This document shows, in pieces, positions 23,272-32,629 of a DNA stretch of 50,850 bases (position 1 is its first letter; each line of letters starts with the position of its first letter). This DNA comes from Paludibacter sp. Its GTDB lineage: Bacteria; Bacteroidota; Bacteroidia; Bacteroidales; Paludibacteraceae. Made by a program: the position numbers and the translations under genes. The notes beneath the pieces were generated by a model that saw only the letters and a program-made list of their open reading frames with translations, was not told the origin of the DNA and searched no databases. Location of the stretch: the NCBI GenBank assembly GCA_027450045.1, contig DAIDKM010000014.1, positions 1-50,850 of the forward strand, written 5' to 3'.

Positions 23272-26200
23272 ATGGCAAAAGAAAAGAAATTTTTGACCTG
23301 TGATGGAAATCAGGCCGCTGCCCACATCGCGTATATGTTTAGCGAAGTGGCTGCCATTTACCCAATTACACCGTCATCGACCATGGCGGAATATGTCGAT
23401 GAATGGGCTGCAAGTGGCAGAAAGAATATCTTCAATGAAACGGTGTTAGTGCAAGAAATGCAATCGGAAGCAGGAGCCGCAGGCGCTCTGCATGGATCAT
23501 TGCAAGCAGGCGCATTAACAACCACTTTTACAGCTTCACAAGGGCTTTTGCTGATGATACCCAACATGTATAAAATAGCCGGCGAATTGCTCCCGACCGT
23601 TTTTCATGTATCAGCACGTGCATTAGCATCGCACGCTTTGTCTATCTTCGGTGATCATCAGGATGTGATGGCTGTCCGTCAAACCGGCTTTGCAATGTTG
23701 GCAACAGGATCCGTACAAGAAGTAATGGACTTGGCCGGAGTGGCACATTTAGCAACTTTAAAAACACGTGTTCCTTTTGTGCATTTCTTTGATGGCTTCC
23801 GCACTTCACACGAAATTCAAAAGATTGAAATGCTGAATAACGACGATTTATCACAATTTATCGATTGGGATTCTCTCGAAGGATTTCGTAAACGTGCCCT
23901 CAATCCTGAGAACCCTGTATCTCGTGGTACCGCACAAAACGCCGATATTTATTTTCAAGCTCGGGAAGCAAGCAACCCATTTTACGATGCGGTTCCTGCA
24001 ATTGTTGACGAATACATGGAAAAATTAGCCGGAGTAACCGGACGTCGTTATCATTTGTTCGACTATTATGGTGCACCTGACGCTGAACGTGTCATTATTG
24101 CAATGGGATCTGTAACCGAAGCAATACGTGAAACGATTGATTATTTGACGGCAAAAGGAGAAAAAGTGGGCTTAGTGGCTGTACACTTATTCCGTCCTTT
24201 CTCCTCCAAACATTTGTTGGCTGCAATACCAACCACAGCAAAACGAATTGCAGTGCTCGATCGCACCAAAGAACCTGGCTCAGCTGGAGAACCTCTCTAT
24301 TTGGACGTGAAAGATGCATTTTATGGTTCTTCCAATGAACCAATCATCGTGGGTGGTCGTTATGGCTTATCATCGAAAGATACCACTCCGGCACAAATTC
24401 TATCGGTGTACGAAAATTTAGGGATGAACGAACCAAAGAATGGCTTTACCATTGGCATCGTAGACGATGTGACTTTCACGTCGTTACCTAAAAAAGAAGA
24501 AATTGTGTTTGAAAATGGCCCTTATGAAGCAAAGTTTTATGGATTAGGCGCTGATGGTACGGTTGGGGCAAACAAAAACTCTATCAAGATTATTGGTGAC
24601 AGCACCGATAAATATTGTCAGGCTTATTTTGACTATGATTCGAAAAAATCTGGTGGTTTTACGTGTTCTCACTTGCGTTTTGGTAATCACCCGATTCGCT
24701 CTACCTATTTAGTAAATACACCCGATTTTGTGGCTTGCCACGTGCCGGCTTATTTGCGGTTGTACGATGTAATGCGTGGATTGAAAAATGGCGGTACCTT
24801 TTTGCTCAATTCAATTTGGAACGAAGAAGACACCAAAAAGCATTTACCCGACAGTGTAAAAGCTCATTTAGCAAAAAACAATATTTCGTTTTATATTATT
24901 GATGCCACAAAAATTGCGCAGGAAATCGGATTGGGCAATCGTACCAATACAATTTTGCAATCAGCCTTTTTCAAAATCACCGGCGTGATACCGTATGAGT
25001 TGGCTGTTGAACAAATGAAAAAGTTCATTGTGAAATCCTACGGCAAAAAAGGAGAAAAGGTGATCAATATGAACTATGCTGCTGTTGATCGTGGTAGCGA
25101 AGTCATTAAAGTGGAAGTCCCTGCGGAGTGGGCTTCAATTGATGCAACGTTCTCGCTTCCGACACTTGAAGCTCCTGCTTTTATCAACGACATTGTGCGT
25201 CCTATCAATGCTCAATTGGGAAATGATCTTCCTGTTTCCGCTTTCAAAGGACGTGAGGATGGTACATGGAATTTTGGTACAGCAGCATTTGAAAAACGGG
25301 GTGTTGCAACCGAAGTACCTGTGTGGAAAGCAGAAAATTGTATTCAATGTAATCAGTGCGCTTATGTTTGTCCTCACGCTGTGATTCGTCCTTTCGTTTT
25401 GGATGCTGCAGAGCAAGCAAAAGCTCCTCAATTTGCTACGTTGAAAGCTAACGGGAAGCAATTTGAAGGTATGCAATTCCGCATTCAGGTGGATGTGCTC
25501 GACTGTACAGGATGTAGCAACTGTGCCGACGTATGCCCGGGCAATAAAAATGGCAAAGCGCTCGAAATGGTTCCATTGGAAACTCAATTGAATGAGCAGG
25601 CAAATTGGACATTTTTGCGTAACGAAGTGAAATCGAAGGCTCATCTTGTTGACATAAAGATGAACGTGAAAAATTCGCAGTTTGCAACGCCATTATTTGA
25701 ATTCTCAGGTGCCTGCGCCGGATGTGGTGAAACACCGTATGTGAAATTAGTTTCGCAGCTCTTCGGCGATCGCCAGATGATTGCTAATGCAACCGGTTGT
25801 TCTTCTATTTATTCAGGATCGGCTCCATCCACTCCTTATACAACCAATGACGAAGGTCATGGGCCGGCTTGGGCAAACTCATTGTTTGAAGATAATGCCG
25901 AGTTTGGTATGGGAATGGCGATTGCAGTACGAAAAATACGCGAACGGTTAGTTGATTTGATGAAAAAAATGCAGGAATCTACCTGCTGCTCGGATGAACT
26001 CAAATCACTTAGCCAGGAATGGATCGACAGCTGTGAAAATGCAGATGCAACTGTCTTGCTGACAGCAAAACTATTGCCTTTGTTGAAAACATGTGACTGC
26101 GATATCTGTAAAACTATTTTGACGTTGAAACAATACCTTGTCAAAAAATCACAATGGATTATTGGTGGCGATGGTTGGGCGTATGATATTGGCTACGGAG

Positions 26201-26820
26201 GATTGGATCACGTTATTGCCAGTGGCGAAAATGTAAATATTTTGGTGCTTGACACTGAGGTATATTCAAATACCGGAGGACAGGCATCCAAATCGACACC
26301 GGTAGGAGCCGTTGCTAAGTTTGCTGCTTCGGGTAAACGTATTCGCAAAAAAGATCTTGGATTGATGGCTACCACGTATGGATATGTTTATGTTGCCCAA
26401 ATAGCAATGGGCGCTAACGAAGCTCAAACGTTGAAAGCGATTCGCGAAGCAGAAGCATACGACGGACCTTCATTGATCATCGCTTATTCTCCTTGCATTA
26501 GCCATGGTTTAGCAAGCGGTATGGGAAAAGCACAAGAAGAAGAAGAAAATGCTGTAAAATGTGGCTATTGGCACCTATGGCGCTTCAATCCTAACTTGGC
26601 TACCGAAGGTAAGAATCCTTTTATCCTTGACTCAAAAGAGCCACAATGGGAAAAATTCCAGGATTTCTTGCAAGGCGAAGTGCGTTATACCTCGTTGATG
26701 AAACAATTCCCTGCAGAAGCTGCGGAGTTGTTCAAAGCAGCAGAAATGAATGCTAAATGGCGTTACAATTCATATAAACGCCTTGCAGCAGAAATATATA
26801 CTGTTGAGGAACAAGGATAA
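23272..26820 (+). CDS. nifJ: Pyruvate:ferredoxin (flavodoxin) oxidoreductase
   Basis: 1182 residues from the ATG at 23272, the usual single-chain PFOR length; the frame is open 135 bases further upstream but that part overlaps the ATPase gene and lacks family sequence. The start of domain I has YPITPSSTMAEYVDEW (about 25-40). Two [4Fe-4S] motifs, CIQCNQCAYVCP (about 689-700) and CTGCSNCADVCP (about 744-755), follow, then CAGCGETPY with a further cluster ligand (about 814), and the thiamine-diphosphate site GDGWAYDIGYGG (about 966-977) with YSNTGGQASKSTP. It oxidises pyruvate to acetyl-CoA and CO2, passing electrons to ferredoxin, the central step of anaerobic fermentation. Own transcription unit closed by a strong hairpin. 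Confidence 0.97.
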   Translation: MAKEKKFLTCDGNQAAAHIAYMFSEVAAIYPITPSSTMAEYVDEWAASGRKNIFNETVLVQEMQSEAGAAGALHGSLQAGALTTTFTASQGLLLMIPNMYKIAGELLPTVFHVSARALASHALSIFGDHQDVMAVRQTGFAMLATGSVQEVMDLAGVAHLATLKTRVPFVHFFDGFRTSHEIQKIEMLNNDDLSQFIDWDSLEGFRKRALNPENPVSRGTAQNADIYFQAREASNPFYDAVPAIVDEYMEKLAGVTGRRYHLFDYYGAPDAERVIIAMGSVTEAIRETIDYLTAKGEKVGLVAVHLFRPFSSKHLLAAIPTTAKRIAVLDRTKEPGSAGEPLYLDVKDAFYGSSNEPIIVGGRYGLSSKDTTPAQILSVYENLGMNEPKNGFTIGIVDDVTFTSLPKKEEIVFENGPYEAKFYGLGADGTVGANKNSIKIIGDSTDKYCQAYFDYDSKKSGGFTCSHLRFGNHPIRSTYLVNTPDFVACHVPAYLRLYDVMRGLKNGGTFLLNSIWNEEDTKKHLPDSVKAHLAKNNISFYIIDATKIAQEIGLGNRTNTILQSAFFKITGVIPYELAVEQMKKFIVKSYGKKGEKVINMNYAAVDRGSEVIKVEVPAEWASIDATFSLPTLEAPAFINDIVRPINAQLGNDLPVSAFKGREDGTWNFGTAAFEKRGVATEVPVWKAENCIQCNQCAYVCPHAVIRPFVLDAAEQAKAPQFATLKANGKQFEGMQFRIQVDVLDCTGCSNCADVCPGNKNGKALEMVPLETQLNEQANWTFLRNEVKSKAHLVDIKMNVKNSQFATPLFEFSGACAGCGETPYVKLVSQLFGDRQMIANATGCSSIYSGSAPSTPYTTNDEGHGPAWANSLFEDNAEFGMGMAIAVRKIRERLVDLMKKMQESTCCSDELKSLSQEWIDSCENADATVLLTAKLLPLLKTCDCDICKTILTLKQYLVKKSQWIIGGDGWAYDIGYGGLDHVIASGENVNILVLDTEVYSNTGGQASKSTPVGAVAKFAASGKRIRKKDLGLMATTYGYVYVAQIAMGANEAQTLKAIREAEAYDGPSLIIAYSPCISHGLASGMGKAQEEEENAVKCGYWHLWRFNPNLATEGKNPFILDSKEPQWEKFQDFLQGEVRYTSLMKQFPAEAAELFKAAEMNAKWRYNSYKRLAAEIYTVEEQG

Positions 26821-26847
26821 TTTCTCCTTTTGATACATAATGATGCT

Positions 26848-26881
26848 AAAACTACCCATTAAGATTTTAATGGGTAGTTTT
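26848..26881. terminator. Bidirectional intrinsic terminator
   Basis: Perfect 15-bp stem AAAACTACCCATTAA and TTAATGGGTAGTTTT with a 4-base loop. It lies between the convergent nifJ and tsaD genes; T runs on both strands let it work both ways. Confidence 0.88.
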
Positions 26882-26908
26882 GTTTATAGCTGAAATAACA
26901 GAGGAAGA

Positions 26909-27931
26909 TTAGTCAATGGTAGTTTTTGAAAACGGAGGTAAGCTGATGTCGCAAAACTGTCCGTTAAGGTATTTATAATAACCTGTGATAGCTATCATGG
27001 CGGCATTATCCGTGGTAAAGGCGAATTTTGGGATATAAACGTTCCAATGATATTTTTCTCCATGTTCTATAAACGCTTTACGCAAAGCAGAATTTGCTGA
27101 AACACCCCCAGCAACTGCAACTTCATGAATTTGCAGATCGGAAGCGGCTTTGCGTACTTTTCCCATCAGAATTTCTATAATGGTACTTTGCAATGAAGCA
27201 CAAAGATCATTTTTTCGCTCTTCAACGAAGTTGGAATTCTCTTTCAAATAGTCACGAATGGTGTAAAGAAACGAAGTCTTAAGTCCACTAAAGCTGTAGT
27301 CATATCCTTTGATTTGAGGCTTGCTGAATGTGAAAGCCGACGCATCGCCCTCTTTTGCCAATCGATCGATAACGGGACCACCCGGATAAGGCAATCCAAG
27401 TACTTTAGCACATTTATCGAATGCTTCGCCGGCAGCGTCGTCAATAGTTTGTCCGATAATTTCCATCTCATGATGTGATTTCACTAAGACAATTTGTGAA
27501 TTACCGCCTGACACCAGCAAACAAAGGAAGGGAAAAACAGGTGGCGAAAAAGTCACGCCTTGCTCCTGAATGAAATGGGCTAACACATGTCCTTGTAAAT
27601 GGTTTACATCCATCAAAGGAATATTTAGTGACAACGCAAATCCTTTTGCAAAAGAAGTTCCGACTAAAAGTGACCCCATTAAACCCGGCCCACGTGTAAA
27701 AGCGACTGCGCTCAGTTGTTTGGGTAAAACACCTGCGCGTTCCATGGCTTCATGTACCACAGGAATAATGTTTTGCTGATGAGCGCGTGAGGCAAGCTCA
27801 GGAACCACACCCCCATAAGCGCGATGGACGTCTTGATTAGCCGTCACGTTGGATAATAAAATGCCGTCGGCAATGATGGCAGCTGACGTATCGTCGCACG
27901 AAGATTCGATGCCTAAAATGATCGTTTTCAT
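26909..27931 (-). CDS. tsaD: tRNA N6-threonylcarbamoyladenosine (t6A37) transferase
   Basis: 340 residues from the ATG at 27931. The ORF extends to 28009, but a -7 promoter box lies at 28007-28014, and MKTIILGIESSCDDTSAAII is the family N-terminus, so the downstream start is right. The metal-binding HQQNIIPVVHEAM (H-x3-H pair), VSGGNSQIVLV and FTRGPGLMGSLLVG segments are present. TsaD with TsaB and TsaE places threonylcarbamoyl on A37 of ANN-decoding tRNAs, an essential modification. Converges on nifJ and diverges from the acyltransferase gene. Confidence 0.95.
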   Translation of the reverse strand: MKTIILGIESSCDDTSAAIIADGILLSNVTANQDVHRAYGGVVPELASRAHQQNIIPVVHEAMERAGVLPKQLSAVAFTRGPGLMGSLLVGTSFAKGFALSLNIPLMDVNHLQGHVLAHFIQEQGVTFSPPVFPFLCLLVSGGNSQIVLVKSHHEMEIIGQTIDDAAGEAFDKCAKVLGLPYPGGPVIDRLAKEGDASAFTFSKPQIKGYDYSFSGLKTSFLYTIRDYLKENSNFVEERKNDLCASLQSTIIEILMGKVRKAASDLQIHEVAVAGGVSANSALRKAFIEHGEKYHWNVYIPKFAFTTDNAAMIAITGYYKYLNGQFCDISLPPFSKTTID

Positions 27932-28006
27932 TAAAAGAAGATAGAGTGGAATCGGCTTGTTTTCAAGATAAAAGCAAAACAAGAAATCGATTCTGACTGT
28001 TAAGTG

Positions 28007-28014
28007 CAAAGATA
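28007..28014 (-). promoter_or_regulatory. -7 box for tsaD
   Basis: Minus-strand TATCTTTG with a TTTG 17 bases upstream that could be the -33 element. Leader about 70 bases to the ATG at 27931. Confidence 0.6.
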
Positions 28015-28100
28015 CTGCTTTTTTGCAGGCTCAAAAGTGCTTCTGTTAGCCAAATTATATGTTAAAACGGCAGTGCCTTTTTTTAATGATGAGAAAATTG

Positions 28101-28108
28101 TATCTTTG
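28101..28108 (+). promoter_or_regulatory. -7 box for acyltransferase-sirtuin operon
   Basis: TATCTTTG, 30 bases before the ATG at 28138; a T run lies about 16-25 bases upstream of the box. Confidence 0.6.
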
Positions 28109-28137
28109 CAAGACATTAATTAATAGATAGTTTTTCA

Positions 28138-29286
28138 ATGGAATCTACCCCTTCTCGATTTCATGACATTGCTCCGCTGAGTGAACAAGATGTTCCTGCC
28201 GCAATTCGTCAATTGCTTGCCGAACCCAAGTTTGTGAATATACTAATGTATCTTTTCCCTGATCAATCCATTGACAAGGTGAAAACACTCTTTCAAAGCG
28301 TTGGTTCCGTACATGATTTTCAACATAAAATTGATTACCCATTCTTGCAAGATATTGAAGCGAAAACGACGTATGGTATTCATTTAGAAGGAACAGAACA
28401 TTTACAACCCACCGAAAATTATCTTTATCTTTCCAATCATCGCGACATTATTTTAGATGCTTCTTTTTTGTGTATCAAACTAATGGATAAGGATTTTGAC
28501 ACTGTGGAGATAGCCGTTGGAGATAATCTACTTATAGAGCCTTGGATTGAAACATTGGTGAGACTCAACAAGAGTTTTATTGTTCGGCGTGGTTTGCGTG
28601 GTCGACAGCAATTGGAAGCATCACGTCTTTTATCAGAATATGTCCGTTATGCCATTCAAGACAAGCATCAATCTGTATGGTTGGCGCAACGTGAAGGAAG
28701 AGCCAAAGACAGCAACGATATAACTCAGGAAAGTTTGTTGAAAATGCTTGCCATGTCGGGAAATGGGACTCCCATTGAGAATCTTGCATCACTCTCTATC
28801 TGCCCGCTAACGATTTCTTATGAATATGATCCATGTGACTTCTTGAAAGCAAAAGAGTTACAGCAGCGCCGCGATGACCTTGATTTCCAGAAAAGCCCTC
28901 AAGATGATTTGCGAAGCATGCAAACAGGATTTAAAGGTTTTAAAGGGCAAATGGTGTATGTAATTGGAGAGAAGCTACAAATTCCGGTTGAAAAGTTATC
29001 TGCTCTCCCGCGAGCGGAACAGTTCAGTACTATAGCGAAATCAATCGATCATCAGATACATCGAAACTATCATATTTATGCTTCTAATCGGATAGCTTAC
29101 GATCAGTTGTATCCTGAACAAGCGTTGGGTGGATATTCGGATGAAGAACAAGCAAAGTTTGAGCATTATTTAGATGAACAAATCGCGAAAATCGATTTGC
29201 CCGATAAAGACGAAGCTTTTTTGCGGCTCAAGCTACTTGATATTTATGCCAATCCTTTTGTGAATTATCTTGTTGCAACGAAGTAA
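28138..29286 (+). CDS. 1-acyl-glycerol-3-phosphate acyltransferase-like protein (LPLAT family)
   Basis: 382 residues, no signal peptide or clear membrane helix. NYLYLSNHRDIILDASF (about 98-114) contains the NHxxxxLD acyltransferase motif (His and Asp of HxxxxD), and SFIVRRGLRGRQQ and WLAQREGRAKDS follow in the order expected for glycerophosphate acyltransferases (blocks II and III). The family transfers acyl chains to lysophospholipids or related acceptors at the inner membrane. Length beyond the ~200-residue core and the hydrophilic C-terminus resemble Bacteroidota proteins annotated as acyltransferase or 'glycerol acyltransferase'. Acceptor not determined. The sirtuin gene starts 11 bases after its stop. 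Confidence 0.78.
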   Translation: MESTPSRFHDIAPLSEQDVPAAIRQLLAEPKFVNILMYLFPDQSIDKVKTLFQSVGSVHDFQHKIDYPFLQDIEAKTTYGIHLEGTEHLQPTENYLYLSNHRDIILDASFLCIKLMDKDFDTVEIAVGDNLLIEPWIETLVRLNKSFIVRRGLRGRQQLEASRLLSEYVRYAIQDKHQSVWLAQREGRAKDSNDITQESLLKMLAMSGNGTPIENLASLSICPLTISYEYDPCDFLKAKELQQRRDDLDFQKSPQDDLRSMQTGFKGFKGQMVYVIGEKLQIPVEKLSALPRAEQFSTIAKSIDHQIHRNYHIYASNRIAYDQLYPEQALGGYSDEEQAKFEHYLDEQIAKIDLPDKDEAFLRLKLLDIYANPFVNYLVATK

Positions 29287-29297
29287 AACTTCACGAC

Positions 29298-29990
29298 ATG
29301 AAAAAGCTTGTAGTCTTAACCGGAGCAGGAATTAGCGCTGAGAGCGGCATTCGCACGTTTCGGGATGCAGGCGGTTTATGGGAGTCGTATCGGGTGGAAG
29401 AAGTTGCCAGTCCCGAAGGATGGATAGCAAATCCCGAGTTGGTATTGAATTTTTATGCGAAACGTCGTGAAGAGTTGCTTAGTGCTGTTCCCAATGAAGG
29501 ACATCTGGGGTTAGCAAGATTGCAAGACTCTTTTCAAGTAGATGTAATTACCCAAAACATTGATGATTTGCATGAACGAGCAGGAAATCAGCATGTTCTA
29601 CATCTTCACGGAGAACTTACCAAAGTGTGCTCAACTTGCGATCAATCCTACATTGTGTCACTGCCTTCGGAGTCTCCTTATATTCGGTTGGGTGATACAT
29701 GTCCGCGGGATTGCCAATTGCGCCCTTTTGTGGTCTGGTTTGGGGAAGCAGTTCCTGCTATAGAACAAGCTATTGATATCGTTCAACAATCTGACATTAT
29801 GGTTATTGTAGGCACATCGATGAACGTTTATCCTGCAGCAGGACTGATTCACTATTTATCCAAAGAAGCTCCTATCTATCTGATTGATCCAAAAACAGTT
29901 TCTACGCCTTATGATCAAAGAATTACTTTTATCCAGCAACCGGCTTCAATAGGAGTTCCTTTGCTGGAAAAAAGACTACGCTCTAAATAA
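29298..29990 (+). CDS. cobB: NAD-dependent protein deacylase, sirtuin
   Basis: 230 residues. NAD-binding GAGISAESGIRTFRD (9-23), TQNIDDLHERAG (85-96), catalytic His104 in HLHGEL, and zinc cysteines C111, C114, C135 and C139. The FYAKRREEL segment has Tyr53 and Arg56 in the Y-x-x-R spacing that marks class III sirtuins such as human SIRT5 and E. coli CobB, which favour succinyl- and other acidic acyl-lysines. It is cytoplasmic and consumes NAD to remove lysine acyl marks. Operon partner of the acyltransferase gene (11-base gap). Confidence 0.93.
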   Translation: MKKLVVLTGAGISAESGIRTFRDAGGLWESYRVEEVASPEGWIANPELVLNFYAKRREELLSAVPNEGHLGLARLQDSFQVDVITQNIDDLHERAGNQHVLHLHGELTKVCSTCDQSYIVSLPSESPYIRLGDTCPRDCQLRPFVVWFGEAVPAIEQAIDIVQQSDIMVIVGTSMNVYPAAGLIHYLSKEAPIYLIDPKTVSTPYDQRITFIQQPASIGVPLLEKRLRSK

Positions 29991-30114
29991 ACTCCTTATG
30001 TTGCAGTAGCAATTCACCAAAAATGTATCTCTTAGCAGTAAAACAGATCAGATGACATTGTGATGGGGAATATTTAAAAATGAAAATATGCACAAAACAA
30101 AGGAAATGTGAGAA

Positions 30115-30891
30115 TTACCTGCTTGCCTTGAGTCCGGCAATAACAGCGCGTGTAAATCCTGCTTCTTCCATCGCGTTCAATCCTTTAATGGTAAGGCCTC
30201 CCGGAGTAGTCACTTTATCAATTTCCGCTTCAGCATGGCTGTGATTATGAAGCAAAAGCGTTGCTGCTCCAATTAAAGTTTGTGCCACCATTTCTTGTGC
30301 TTGGGTCGCCGAGAATCCCATCTCCACACCACCTTCCGTTGCAGCGCGAATATATCGTAAAGCATACGCAATTCCACACGATGTTAATGATGTTGCAGCG
30401 CTCATCAACGATTCAGGAATAAATAGCACTTTCCCTAATTTTTCAAAGAAACGACCGATCAACACATCTTGTTCATCAGTAGTATTTTGAGACGCTATCA
30501 ATGTCATACTTGAACCTAATGCAATTGCTGTGTTTGGAATCAAGCGATAGATGGGAAAGACATATTGCAGGCGGTGGTTGATCGTTTCTAAAGTGACGCC
30601 TGCAGCAACGGAAACCAAGATATGTCGCTCCGGATTCAGAGATTCATTGATCTCTTCAAGCACAATTTCCACTAACCATGGCTTCACAGCAATAATAATA
30701 ATGTCTGCTTCTGCAATGGCTTGTACATTGTTCGTAAATGTTTGGTCGCAAAAGGAGGCTGCTTCTTCTAGTTTCTCTTTATTTACATCTGACAAGCAAA
30801 CTTGCAGTTGGTCTGAGGCGTTTTTTTGTTGAAACAATCCCCTTGCAATAGCTCCACCAATGTTTCCAGCTCCAATAATTGTAATTTGCAT
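30115..30891 (-). CDS. proC: Pyrroline-5-carboxylate reductase
   Basis: 258 residues. N-terminal NAD(P)-binding motif IIGAGNIGGAIARGL (about 4-18), then AVKPWLVEIVLEEI and the C-terminal family signature region VTTPGGLTIKGLNAMEEAGFTRAVIAG (about 226-252). It makes proline from pyrroline-5-carboxylate with NAD(P)H in the cytoplasm. Slightly shorter than the E. coli enzyme (269), which is normal for Bacteroidota. It lies 38 bases after gldH on the same strand and may be cotranscribed. Confidence 0.93.
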   Translation of the reverse strand: MQITIIGAGNIGGAIARGLFQQKNASDQLQVCLSDVNKEKLEEAASFCDQTFTNNVQAIAEADIIIIAVKPWLVEIVLEEINESLNPERHILVSVAAGVTLETINHRLQYVFPIYRLIPNTAIALGSSMTLIASQNTTDEQDVLIGRFFEKLGKVLFIPESLMSAATSLTSCGIAYALRYIRAATEGGVEMGFSATQAQEMVAQTLIGAATLLLHNHSHAEAEIDKVTTPGGLTIKGLNAMEEAGFTRAVIAGLKASR

Positions 30892-30929
30892 TATAATATA
30901 AGTTTATGAAGATTCAATCTAATCCGTCG

Positions 30930-31406
30930 TTATTTTGAAATTTCCAATCCAATGGCATCTACGCCTGATAACACGTCATCTCGCATTCCCTGACGAATAG
31001 CAAACGTATGGTTTCCGACATGTTTAAACTGCTTATCGCGAGCAATCAAAACAGGCATAGAGTAAATGCTCAATCCTCTCCCCAACCATCTACCTCGATC
31101 ATCTGCCAGATAGCATTCAATTGTGTCTATCACAACGGTCTTATTTGGAGATATTTCATTGATAAACATCCAAAAATTTTGATAAGGGTACGTTGTCCGA
31201 TGGCGTAAAGTAACAATTACATTGTATCGAGAAACCGTGTCATGAACAGCAAAGTTAAAATAGACCACGCTATCTTTGTTCCATCCATCATTGGGTAATG
31301 AGCGATATCGATTATAGAGTGAATTGGAGTTGCACCCAATGAGTAACAAGCCAAAACTAATCAAAATGCTATGAATTATCGGTTTGCGGACGATTTGTGG
31401 AACCAT
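30930..31406 (-). CDS. gldH: Gliding motility lipoprotein GldH
   Basis: 158 residues from the ATG at 31406; this start gives a lipoprotein signal with Cys25 (LLLIGC), whereas the longer ORF adds 23 basic residues. The body has the GldH pattern DSVVYFNFAVHDTVSRYNVIVTLRHRTTYPYQNFWMFI and GRGLSIYSMPVLI. GldH is needed for gliding in Flavobacterium but is kept in non-gliding Bacteroidota, where its job is unclear. The first 38 bases overlap the end of the PSP1 gene, so translation is coupled. The holB-PSP1-gldH order is typical of the phylum. Confidence 0.88.
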   Translation of the reverse strand: MVPQIVRKPIIHSILISFGLLLIGCNSNSLYNRYRSLPNDGWNKDSVVYFNFAVHDTVSRYNVIVTLRHRTTYPYQNFWMFINEISPNKTVVIDTIECYLADDRGRWLGRGLSIYSMPVLIARDKQFKHVGNHTFAIRQGMRDDVLSGVDAIGLEISK

Positions 31407-32508
31407 GTTTTTTGAATCGGGATTTATTCTTTTTCTTTTTAGCAGGGTCAAAACGCGTGAGGCTATCTTGCCCAACTACATTTTGATAATCAACATTCAC
31501 AACCTTTGGTTTTTCCTCTTTTTCTTCCAATGCGTTCGCTTTCTCTCCTTTACGGTTAAGAGCAAGAATTTCTTTCACGCGATCGACAGAGAGAACAACT
31601 AAATTTGCAGCCATTCCTGGAGCGGACGAATAGGTCATTTGACGCTTAAATACATCCGTTTTGAAATGAAAATAAGTTCCTGTCTTGGTTTCAAGCGGCA
31701 CCTCTTTTGAGGGAAAATCTTTCTGAACGTCAATATACGTATCTAATTCGTAGTTGATGCAGCATTTCAATTTGGCACACTGTCCGGCCAGTTTTTGAGG
31801 ATTCGTTGACAAGTCTTGATAACGAGCGGCATTTGTAGCCACAGAAACAAAATTACCCATCCATGTTGAACAACACAACTCACGACCGCAAGGGCCTATC
31901 CCTCCAATACGTCCGGCCTCTTGTCGTGCCCCTATTTGTCGCATTTCAACACGAATGCCAAATTCATCTGCCAAAACCTTTATCAATTGACGAAAATCAA
32001 CTCGCTCATCAGCTATGTAATAAAAAATTGCTTTGTTGCCATCTCCCTGATATTCCACATCTCCGATTTTCATATTTAGATGAAGATCAGCAGCAAGACG
32101 CCGTGCCTTGATCATCGTGGCATGTTCTTTGGCCTTAGCCTCTTCGTATTTTTCTAAATCAACCGGACGTGTTTTACGATAAACTCTTCGAATTTCCGCT
32201 TTTTTGGAGTTGATTCCATTTTTACGCATTTGCAATTCCACTAAACGACCTGTGAGCGTTACTTCTCCAATGTCATGTCCGGGAGTTGCTTCAACAGCTA
32301 CCATATCGCCTTTTTCAAGTTTCAACTGGTTGCTATTTAAATAATAACCTTTACGTGTGTTTTTAAACTGCACTTCCACAAAAGGACAATCGTCATGCGT
32401 TTCTTGTAAATCACATAACCAGTCGAAGGTGCTTAGTTTTTTATTGGAATTGTGTTGAGTTCCTTTTCTATTCATCCGGCAACCACCGGGAGATGATATA
32501 TAATCCAT
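31369..32508 (-). CDS. PSP1 domain protein (RicT/YaaT-like)
   Basis: 379 residues from the ATG at 32508 (MDYISSPGGCRMNRKGTQHN); the ORF runs to 32607 but the extra 33 residues are unlike the family. The PSP1 domain carries VEVQFKNTRKGYYLNSN, VAVEATPGHDIG and VDFRQLIKVLADEFGIRVEMRQIGARQEA. The cysteine-rich part GPCGRELCCSTW and AKLKCCINYE could bind iron-sulfur or zinc, as in RicT. The C-terminus is lysine rich (KKKKNKSRFKKHG). In Bacillus RicT acts with RicA and RicF on RNase Y; in Bacteroidota the role is unknown. Follows holB after ~120 bases. Confidence 0.88.
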   Translation of the reverse strand: MDYISSPGGCRMNRKGTQHNSNKKLSTFDWLCDLQETHDDCPFVEVQFKNTRKGYYLNSNQLKLEKGDMVAVEATPGHDIGEVTLTGRLVELQMRKNGINSKKAEIRRVYRKTRPVDLEKYEEAKAKEHATMIKARRLAADLHLNMKIGDVEYQGDGNKAIFYYIADERVDFRQLIKVLADEFGIRVEMRQIGARQEAGRIGGIGPCGRELCCSTWMGNFVSVATNAARYQDLSTNPQKLAGQCAKLKCCINYELDTYIDVQKDFPSKEVPLETKTGTYFHFKTDVFKRQMTYSSAPGMAANLVVLSVDRVKEILALNRKGEKANALEEKEEKPKVVNVDYQNVVGQDSLTRFDPAKKKKNKSRFKKHGSTNRPQTDNS

Positions 32509-32621
32509 TGTAAGGCGTTCAAAATAAAAAAAATTCTGCCGTTTTTTGCTTGCAAAAATTGCAATTGATACAAACCCATCCGCATGCGCGAAAGAAAGTA
32601 TCTCCATACGACTACAAAAGG

Positions 32622-32629
32622 CAAAGTTA
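32622..32629 (-). promoter_or_regulatory. Candidate -7 box for PSP1-gldH-proC
   Basis: Minus-strand TAACTTTG immediately after the holB stop; would give a ~106-base leader to the ATG at 32508. Confidence 0.4.

Noticed and set aside
25135-25644. 169-residue minus-strand ORF inside nifJ
   Set aside because: Fully inside the ferredoxin domain of nifJ on the opposite strand; a shadow of a conserved gene.
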